Source: Metabacillus arenae (GTDB taxonomy: Bacteria; Bacillota; Bacilli; Bacillales; Bacillaceae). Taken from it: a stretch of 45,483 nucleotides of DNA. The position numbers and the translations under genes were made by a program. Positions 40,256 through 45,483 of the stretch are shown here, piece by piece (the first letter of the stretch is position 1; each line of letters starts with the position of its first letter). The DNA lies in contig NZ_JACXAI010000015.1 in assembly GCF_014773385.1 (NCBI RefSeq), positions 1 to 45,483 of the forward strand, read 5' to 3'. The notes beneath the pieces are model-generated. The model saw nothing but the letters and a program-made list of their open reading frames with translations. It ran no database searches and was not told where the DNA came from.

Positions 40256-40741
40256 TTAACGATTGGAAATTTTTTTGATCAGTTCTCTAATTTCTTTTCT
40301 TTCACCGGAAATTACAATCGTATCGCCAATTTCAAGGATTTCATCAGATCCAGGGTTAAGCACTTTTTGACCGTTCTTTTTGATAACAGCGATGACATTT
40401 ACCCCGTATTTTTGTCTAATTTCTATTTCACCAATAGTCTTCGCAGCACTTGGTGAATCTTTCTCTATTTTAAACCATTCAATGACTAAATCGTTCAAAG
40501 CAACTTCAATGGATTCCAATGCCTTTGGCTGGTAGACCATTCCCCCTAAAATGGCAGCTAGCTGCCTTGCTTCAGAATCGGAGAAGGTTATATTAGAAAC
40601 ACACTCTTCATGCTCTTCATCAAAGTGATAGATCTCACGCCTGCCATCATCGTGTACTACCAATGCAATTTTTTCCCTATCCTTGGTTATGATTTCATAC
40701 TTATAACCAATTCCGGGGAGTTCACTTTCTCTTATATTCAT
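40256..40741 (-). CDS. KhtT paralogue, TrkA_C-domain regulator without its own antiporter
   Basis: 161 residues, strongly similar to the KhtT at 41593: same start MNIRESELPGIG, same DDGRREIYHFD, RQLAAILGG, EWFKIEKDS and VLNPGSDEIL-EIGDTIVISGERKE (TrkA_C, nucleotide-binding site). KhtT inhibits the K+/H+ antiporter KhtU and is relieved by c-di-AMP-type or pH signals. Here no KhtU follows; a terminator does. ACGGAGGAAGATT before the ATG at 40741 decides the start. It could regulate the nearby KhtU alternatively or form mixed dimers with the other KhtT. Confidence 0.88.
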   Translation of the reverse strand: MNIRESELPGIGYKYEIITKDREKIALVVHDDGRREIYHFDEEHEECVSNITFSDSEARQLAAILGGMVYQPKALESIEVALNDLVIEWFKIEKDSPSAAKTIGEIEIRQKYGVNVIAVIKKNGQKVLNPGSDEILEIGDTIVISGERKEIRELIKKISNR

Positions 40742-40911
40742 AATCTTCCTCCGTATATGAGAGTAGAATTCTTTCACTTCAATTTTTACATTATAGCTAA
40801 AATAAATAGTGAATTCAACATAAGAATTAGTTTTTTATTTGCTCCAATGTAAAAAGTTTAGTAAAATTAAATTTGATGTAAAAATTTTTGATGAATGGAG
40901 GTAATAGGATA

Positions 40912-41235
40912 GTGAAAATAATACTGACGAGCTTTATGTTTATTTTCTTTATGTTAATTTCTCCTATTCATCATGAGGATCAACTTTTTGTTGGTTTGTC
41001 AAATGAAATCAAGTTTTCTTCCTTTACCTTTCAGCCTGAATCTGAAATGGTGAAGTCCCCTTTTTCCTATAAACTAAAAGAGGATGATCATTATATCAAT
41101 CCTTCAGACGATCTTTTCGCATCGGCTGACGAAACGGATTTATACATCCATCCTTTCCATCTAGGAAATCTTGTATACCCTATAAAAATACAAGCTTTTC
41201 TTACTCCTATTCATTACCATGCAAATTACCTTTAA
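40912..41235 (+). CDS. Small secreted or anchored protein of unknown function
   Basis: About 107 residues from GTG 40912 (GGAGGTAATAGGATA upstream); an ATG at 40888 lies before the ribosome site and is rejected. One N-terminal hydrophobic helix (IILTSFMFIFFMLIS), then a polar domain rich in H, D, F and P (e.g. LKEDDHYINPSDDLF, LYIHPFHLG), ending in PIHYHANYL. Not recognised. It lies between the two khtT genes; B. subtilis also has a small gene of unknown function (khtS) before khtTU, but similarity cannot be judged by eye. Confidence 0.6.
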   Translation: MKIILTSFMFIFFMLISPIHHEDQLFVGLSNEIKFSSFTFQPESEMVKSPFSYKLKEDDHYINPSDDLFASADETDLYIHPFHLGNLVYPIKIQAFLTPIHYHANYL

Positions 41236-41349
41236 TTAAAAAATTTCAATTTTTAATTTTTACCTATAAAAGTATAGGGCTATTTAGCATGCCCGAATAT
41301 GGAAGGTCTTTTTAATACCTATAAGGGCAATATATGTCTTTGCTCAATC

Positions 41350-41456
41350 CCAGAGGAAACAAAAGAAAATCAGCGGACAACAGCTGACTGTAAATGGTCT
41401 ACGGACTAAGAGTACTGCTTAGAGATTGCTTCGTCTGTGTGAATCATTTCCTGTGG
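41350..41456 (+). promoter_or_regulatory. Candidate structured RNA before khtTU (hypothesis)
   Basis: CCAGAGGAAA (41350-41359) can pair with TTTCCTGTGG (41447-41456) at 9 of 10 positions, enclosing two local hairpins: TCAGC/GCTGA (41370-41387) and CTAAG/CTTAG (41406-41422). The 41236-41592 gap contains no ORF, and the element is about 135 nt before khtT. It does not match ydaO (c-di-AMP), M-box or yybP-ykoY consensus as I know them. Confidence 0.3.
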
Positions 41457-41592
41457 AAGTAAAGTGTCCATGAATTCAACTTATTATGATTAACCCTCAT
41501 TTAGAAAATAAAGGTCTATAAATTCCAGCGTCCTCTCCCAAAAGTAAAGGTTTGCTTTATTTGTCATGATTATTTTTTCAAGGAGTGTTTAT

Positions 41593-42087
41593 ATGAACAT
41601 TAGAGAAAGTGAATTACCAGGTATTGGAAGGAAGTTTGAAATTACTACAAAGTCTAAAGAAAAAATCGTCATTATCATACATGATGACGGGAGAAGAGAA
41701 GTTTACCATTTTGATTCAAAAGATTCCGATGAAAGTGTGTCTAATTTGACCCTTAATGATATAGAATCGAGACAACTTGCAGCAATCTTAGGCGGTATCT
41801 TTTATAAACCAAAAGCCCTTGAAACGATTGAAATGGCGTTTGATGATTTAATTATTGAATGGTTTAAAGTTGAAAAAGATGCAAAAGCTAACCTGAAAAC
41901 AATTGGAGAACTGGATATAAGAAATCAATATGGTGTAACCATCATAGCGCTTATCAAAAAGAATCAAGAAAAGGTGTTGAATCCCGGACCAGATGAAATC
42001 ATAAATGAAAATGACACCATAGTTATTTCAGGAGAAAGAACCCAATTAAAAACAGTCATCAAAGAATTACTAACTAGAGGAGGATAA
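41593..42087 (+). CDS. khtT: KhtT: K+/H+ antiporter regulatory subunit
   Basis: 164 residues with an N-terminal beta domain (MNIRESELPGIGRKFEITTK, DDGRREVYHFD) and a C-terminal TrkA_C/RCK domain (TIGELDIRNQYGVTIIALIKK, NENDTIVISGER). In B. subtilis it holds KhtU inactive until a signal binds. AAGGAGTGTTTAT before ATG 41593 decides the start against the frame from 41566. Two bases separate its stop from khtU, whose ribosome site lies in its last codons. Confidence 0.9.
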   Translation: MNIRESELPGIGRKFEITTKSKEKIVIIIHDDGRREVYHFDSKDSDESVSNLTLNDIESRQLAAILGGIFYKPKALETIEMAFDDLIIEWFKVEKDAKANLKTIGELDIRNQYGVTIIALIKKNQEKVLNPGPDEIINENDTIVISGERTQLKTVIKELLTRGG

Positions 42088-42089
42088 GG

Positions 42090-43313
42090 ATGGACCATTT
42101 AGTATTTGAAGTAGGTACAGCGCTTGTATTGGTAGCTATAGCAGCATTAATCGCCGGAAAGCTAAAGTTCACCATTATCCCATTTCTAATTTTACTTGGT
42201 ATGGCTGTTGGACCGCATGCACCTACAATTGGAATTATTGATCTGAAGTTTATTGAAAGCTTTGAAATTATAGAATTTATGGGAAGAATAGGGGTTTTAT
42301 TTTTACTATTCTACCTTGGGCTTGAATTCTCGGTCGGAAAGCTCATTAAATCTGGACGATCAATCGCATTTGGAGGAACCATCTATATTCTCATTAATTT
42401 TATTTTGGGTCTGCTTTTTGGTTACTTGATGGGATATCCGGTCCTGGAAATTTTAATTATTGCCGGAATTATTACCATCTCCTCGAGTGCAATTGTCGCA
42501 AAAGTGCTTGTTGATCTAAAAAGAACAGCTAACCCTGAAACTGAATTGATCTTGGGTATCATCATGTTTGAAGATATATTTCTTGCCGTTTATCTTTCCG
42601 TCATCTCAGGGTTAGTGCTGGGTGGCACTGCAACCATTTGGGGCTCGCTGTTGTCTGTTTTAATTGCTTTCGGCTATATGATGGCTTTCTTCATCATCGC
42701 TAGGAAAGCATCAGGTCTGCTTAACAGGTTATTAGATATTTCATCAGATGAAATTTTTATTATTGTTGTGTTTGCTTCCCTATTTTTTGTTGCAGGCTTT
42801 TCAGAAACGATCCATGTGGCAGAAGCGATCGGTGCCTTATTATTAGGCTTAGTGTTTTCTGAAACAGAGCATAGGGACAGAATTGAACACTTAGTCGTTC
42901 CATTTAGGGATTTCTTTGGTGCCCTCTTTTTCTTTAGCTTTGGGTTGAGTATTGATCCTCTTACTTTAGGAGATGCATTTTGGCTGGCAATTGGAGCGGT
43001 GATTATCACTATTATTGGTAACTTTACAGCTGGAATGATTGCCGGAAGAAAAAGCGGGTTGTCACATAAGGCCTCTTCAAACATAGGGCTGACAATTGTA
43101 TCAAGAGGTGAATTCTCTATTATCATGGCTAACTTAGGAATCGCAGGAGGGTTAATGCCTATTTTAAAGCCATTTTCTGCACTTTATGTGTTAATCCTAG
43201 CCATTTTAGGACCGCTCTTAACCAAAGAATCAAAGCATATTTACTCCTTTTTAAACAACATATTCAAGTGGAATACAAAAGGTAAAAGAAAGTCCGGAGA
43301 AAATTCTTATTAG
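42090..43313 (+). CDS. khtU: KhtU: CPA2-family K+/H+ antiporter
   Basis: 407 residues with about twelve membrane helices of the CPA2 (KefB/KefC-like) fold but without a cytoplasmic RCK domain, which is supplied by KhtT. Typical segments: FLLFYLGLEFSVGKLIKSGR, ITISSSAIVAKVL, GIIMFEDIFLAV (the conserved E/D-D motif) and SRGEFSIIMANLG. Exports K+ (or NH4+) for H+, protecting against alkaline or methylglyoxal stress. AGAGGAGGATAAGG precedes the ATG. Confidence 0.92.
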   Translation: MDHLVFEVGTALVLVAIAALIAGKLKFTIIPFLILLGMAVGPHAPTIGIIDLKFIESFEIIEFMGRIGVLFLLFYLGLEFSVGKLIKSGRSIAFGGTIYILINFILGLLFGYLMGYPVLEILIIAGIITISSSAIVAKVLVDLKRTANPETELILGIIMFEDIFLAVYLSVISGLVLGGTATIWGSLLSVLIAFGYMMAFFIIARKASGLLNRLLDISSDEIFIIVVFASLFFVAGFSETIHVAEAIGALLLGLVFSETEHRDRIEHLVVPFRDFFGALFFFSFGLSIDPLTLGDAFWLAIGAVIITIIGNFTAGMIAGRKSGLSHKASSNIGLTIVSRGEFSIIMANLGIAGGLMPILKPFSALYVLILAILGPLLTKESKHIYSFLNNIFKWNTKGKRKSGENSY

Positions 43314-43734
43314 ATGCACTAATAAGTAAGAAAAAAAGCTTATTTGTGCAAGTGTAAACGTAATTTAGGGAATCAAATCAAGTAAAATTGTTTTATTGAA
43401 CTTGTTTTTAACAGGAGAGTAAAGGAAGATGCTCGGTTTTAAATCCCTTCCTAATTTTCATAGAATACTGAGTTCCGTAATGGGGTAAAAGGGATTATGA
43501 AAGATGAGAAGTCTGAAAAAGATAAATAAAATTGCGAAGTATTTCAAAAAGGCAGCATCTCTTTCATTTGAGATGCTGCCTTTTTTATCAGTTTAAGTTA
43601 AAGGGTGCTGCCGCTGCTTGAGCTCCGTGTAAAGCCTTAACTGAGTTTTATAACTGTATCTATATTAGTCAAACGCGGTCCTTTTGTTCTTCTTTAACCT
43701 CGTGGATATAGAAATAGCTAATAGCCGCTTGATC
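43314..43734. other. Gap with a strong bidirectional terminator
   Basis: No gene accepted. AAGGCAGCATCTC / GAGATGCTGCCTT at 43550-43587, with A and T runs on both sides, is a bidirectional terminator for khtTU (plus) and possibly uppP (minus). A 19-codon ORF at 43429 with GGAAG before it is too short to support. Confidence 0.6.
43550..43587 (+). terminator. khtTU terminator
   Basis: A 13-bp perfect stem with an 8-nt loop and T6 on the plus strand. Confidence 0.9.
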
Positions 43735-44565
43735 CTAAAAGAAAACAAAATAGATAATCGCAGCTAAAACAATTCGATAAGTGGCAAACGGAACAAGTTT
43801 AATTTTGTTAATCAGCTTTAGGAAGAAACGGATTGAGATTAGCGCGAATACAAATGCTGTTATAAAGCCTGCTGCAAAAAAGGGCATTGCATCCATTGAA
43901 AAATATTGCCAGTTTTTCAACAAGGATAGAAAGCTTGCTCCAGCCATAATCGGAACAGCCATAATAAATGTAAAGTCGGCAGCTGCTTTGTGGCTCATTC
44001 CGAGTAAAACACCGCCTGAAATCGTCGACCCCGACCGTGAAAAACCAGGCCATAAGGAAAAGCATTGGATCAATCCAACTGACAAAGCTTGTTTATATGT
44101 AATTTGGTCAACTGTATTGGTTTTTGGTTTTTTAGGTCCAAAATAGTCTGCAGCAATCATAAAAAAAGCTCCGATAACTAAACCAATTAAAACCGTTTCA
44201 ATAGAAAATAAATTTTCATCAATAAAATCTTCAAATAACACTCCTAAAATACCAGCAGGTAACAGGCCTACAATAACCTGAGTGAGTTTAAGATGAGAGG
44301 TCCCTTGATGGTTCCCTTCCTTTTTTCTTCCAAGTCCGAGCATTTCGATAAAACGATTTCTATAGATGACAACAACAGCAAGGATGGAACCAAGCTGGAT
44401 AACAACCTTAAACGTATTTGCTACATATTTTGTTAAAAATGCTTCAGATTGAAGCCATAGATCATCAACAATGATCATATGTCCTGTAGAGGAAATGGGA
44501 GCAAATTCTGTTAACCCCTCAACCATCCCTAAAATAATTGCTTTTATGAGATTAAGAAAATCCAT
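43735..44565 (-). CDS. uppP: UppP/BacA: undecaprenyl-diphosphate phosphatase
   Basis: 276-residue membrane phosphatase that removes a phosphate from undecaprenyl pyrophosphate outside the membrane so that the lipid carrier can be reused; gives bacitracin resistance. Both BacA signatures are present: EGLTEFAPISSTGH (16-29) and PGFSRSGST (173-181). GAAGGAGATAATACATA precedes the ATG. It follows the DedA gene on the same strand after 244 bp. Confidence 0.95.
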   Translation of the reverse strand: MDFLNLIKAIILGMVEGLTEFAPISSTGHMIIVDDLWLQSEAFLTKYVANTFKVVIQLGSILAVVVIYRNRFIEMLGLGRKKEGNHQGTSHLKLTQVIVGLLPAGILGVLFEDFIDENLFSIETVLIGLVIGAFFMIAADYFGPKKPKTNTVDQITYKQALSVGLIQCFSLWPGFSRSGSTISGGVLLGMSHKAAADFTFIMAVPIMAGASFLSLLKNWQYFSMDAMPFFAAGFITAFVFALISIRFFLKLINKIKLVPFATYRIVLAAIIYFVFF

Positions 44566-44724
44566 TATGTATTATCTCCTTCATTATTGTGTAATAGATT
44601 TAGTTTATCTCACCCTTAACGGGCAAGTAAACCCGAACTGCCTTAATATAAAGGAACCAAAAGCTAGGTTTGGGATAATCCCCGTATTTTCAAGGGCTTT
44701 TGTACTTATCCCGTATATTCTAGG

Positions 44725-44750
44725 ACGAAGAGGTGGGATAACCTCTTCGT
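44725..44750. repeat. Perfect 10-bp hairpin between dedA and uppP
   Basis: ACGAAGAGGT-GGGATA-ACCTCTTCGT. No T-run on either strand. It may separate or stabilise the two messages. A second feature of this gap is GGGATAA repeated three times (44671, 44708 reverse, 44735), probably chance. Confidence 0.45.
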
Positions 44751-44809
44751 ATTAAAAACATTCCCAATCGATTTAACTCTATGAATCTTATTGTAAGGAT
44801 ACTTTATGC

Positions 44810-45412
44810 TTATTTTCTTTTCTTTATAAAGAGCCAAATAAAAATAATCAAGGCAACTGCGATTAAGGCATAAACAATATTAGAATAAATATCCATAATT
44901 TGAACAATTTCTTCCCATGATTCGCCAACCGCTGCTCCTACATTGACTAGAACAATATTCCAAATAAGTGTTCCAATCGTTGTAAAAAGAAGAAACAGCC
45001 CAAAATTCATTTGCGAAACACCAGCAGGAATAGAAATCAAACTTCTAATAAGTGGAACCATTCTGCAAAATAGAACGGTCCAGTATCCATATTTATCAAA
45101 CCAGGCATCTGCGCGCCGAATATCTTCCTTTTTAACTCTGAGAATATGACCCCAGCGATCGACGATAGCTTCTAATCTATCAACGTTTAGTAAGTAACCA
45201 ATCCAAAATAGAATGATTGCCCCCGCTACAGAGCCCGCGGTAGACCATATAACCACTCCGAGAATAGTAAGCTCGGATCTAGTTGTCATATACCCTCCGA
45301 ATGTGAGAATGACTTCCGAAGGGATAGGTGGAAAGACATTTTCCAGGGCAATCATAAGAAATATTCCTAAATAGCCAAATTGCTGCATAAAATCTGTGAT
45401 CCAGTTCTCCAT
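44810..45412 (-). CDS. DedA-family membrane protein (YngC/UptA-like)
   Basis: 200 residues with the DedA/SNARE-associated topology: start MENWITDFMQQFGYLGIFLM, re-entrant motif ENVFPPIPSEVILTFGG (about 24-40), second motif FCRMVPLIRSLISIPAG (about 113-129), C-terminal helix and basic tail. DedA proteins translocate lipids; B. subtilis YngC has been described as an undecaprenyl-phosphate flippase (UptA). CGGGAGGAAACA precedes the ATG. Together with the UppP gene downstream it covers both steps of lipid-carrier recycling. Assignment to UptA itself is inference. Confidence 0.88.
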   Translation of the reverse strand: MENWITDFMQQFGYLGIFLMIALENVFPPIPSEVILTFGGYMTTRSELTILGVVIWSTAGSVAGAIILFWIGYLLNVDRLEAIVDRWGHILRVKKEDIRRADAWFDKYGYWTVLFCRMVPLIRSLISIPAGVSQMNFGLFLLFTTIGTLIWNIVLVNVGAAVGESWEEIVQIMDIYSNIVYALIAVALIIFIWLFIKKRK

Positions 45413-45483
45413 TGTTTCCTCCCGTATTTAAAAAAGTACTTTCTTAATGTTTCTTAAGTAGTGATGGCGAATAAAAAAGAAAT

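Noticed and set aside
41236-41592. Known riboswitch (ydaO, M-box or yybP-ykoY) before khtT
   Set aside because: The conserved core sequences of these classes are not found; only an unassigned fold is possible.
43429-43488. 19-codon ORF after khtU
   Set aside because: Too short and featureless to support.

Overview
The window reads as chromosome of a low-GC, endospore-forming Bacillaceae bacterium (Bacillus sensu lato; genus not determinable by eye). Evidence: an S-box (SAM) riboswitch ahead of metI-metC, the cotJABC spore-coat operon, general-stress genes with sigma-B-like promoters, frequent TTG/GTG starts behind strong AGGAGG sites, and Bacillus-type neutral protease, KatE, KhtTU, UppP and DedA proteins.

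Layout. 1-2960: SAM-riboswitch-controlled metI-metC (methionine from cysteine). 3150-5130: Tat-exported PhoD phosphodiesterase translationally coupled to a small Cys-rich ORF. 5690-9640: TAXI-type TRAP transporter (binding lipoprotein, DUF1850 protein, fused permease). 9760-13470: a very large secreted heparinase II/III-family protein behind a catabolite-repression (cre) site. 13657-17815: tRNA-Val followed by a degenerate integrated element of about 4 kb, bounded by a second copy of the tRNA 3' half. It holds a zinc-ribbon protein, a bacteriocin-like secreted protein with a divergent small membrane protein, a phage-type HTH repressor with two tiny paralogous proteins, and broken conjugation-type genes; no integrase is visible. 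17.8-19.4 kb: two Asp-rich low-complexity proteins and a VOC protein. 20.0-23.4 kb: a carbohydrate cluster (sugar isomerase/epimerase, CE7 esterase, secreted beta-helix protein). 24.1-31.4 kb: DUF421 protein, a BcrAB-like ABC exporter operon with a small membrane protein and a GNAT enzyme, KGG stress protein, TudS-like DUF523 protein, orphan ECF-like sigma factor, DinB protein and a methyltransferase with a probable CTG start. 31.6-35.0 kb: thermolysin-type protease, YczE-like protein, CPBP protease. 35.4-40.0 kb: YflT stress protein, cotJABC, large catalase. 40.2-43.6 kb: K+/H+ antiporter khtTU plus an extra divergent khtT paralogue. 43.7-45.4 kb: UppP and a DedA protein, both linked to undecaprenyl-phosphate recycling.

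Three genes (KGG, YflT, KatE) carry sigma-B-like promoters and form a scattered general stress set. Three copies of one GC-richer dispersed repeat (around 3.2, 28.0 and 35.9 kb) and one 20-21-bp periodic array (37.45-37.54 kb) are the main non-coding structures. The most interesting parts are the tRNA-Val islet with its possible toxin/immunity pair, the periodic array, the possible structured RNA before khtT, and the phoD-coupled Cys-rich peptide. All functional calls come from reading the sequence and recalling families; no database search was run.
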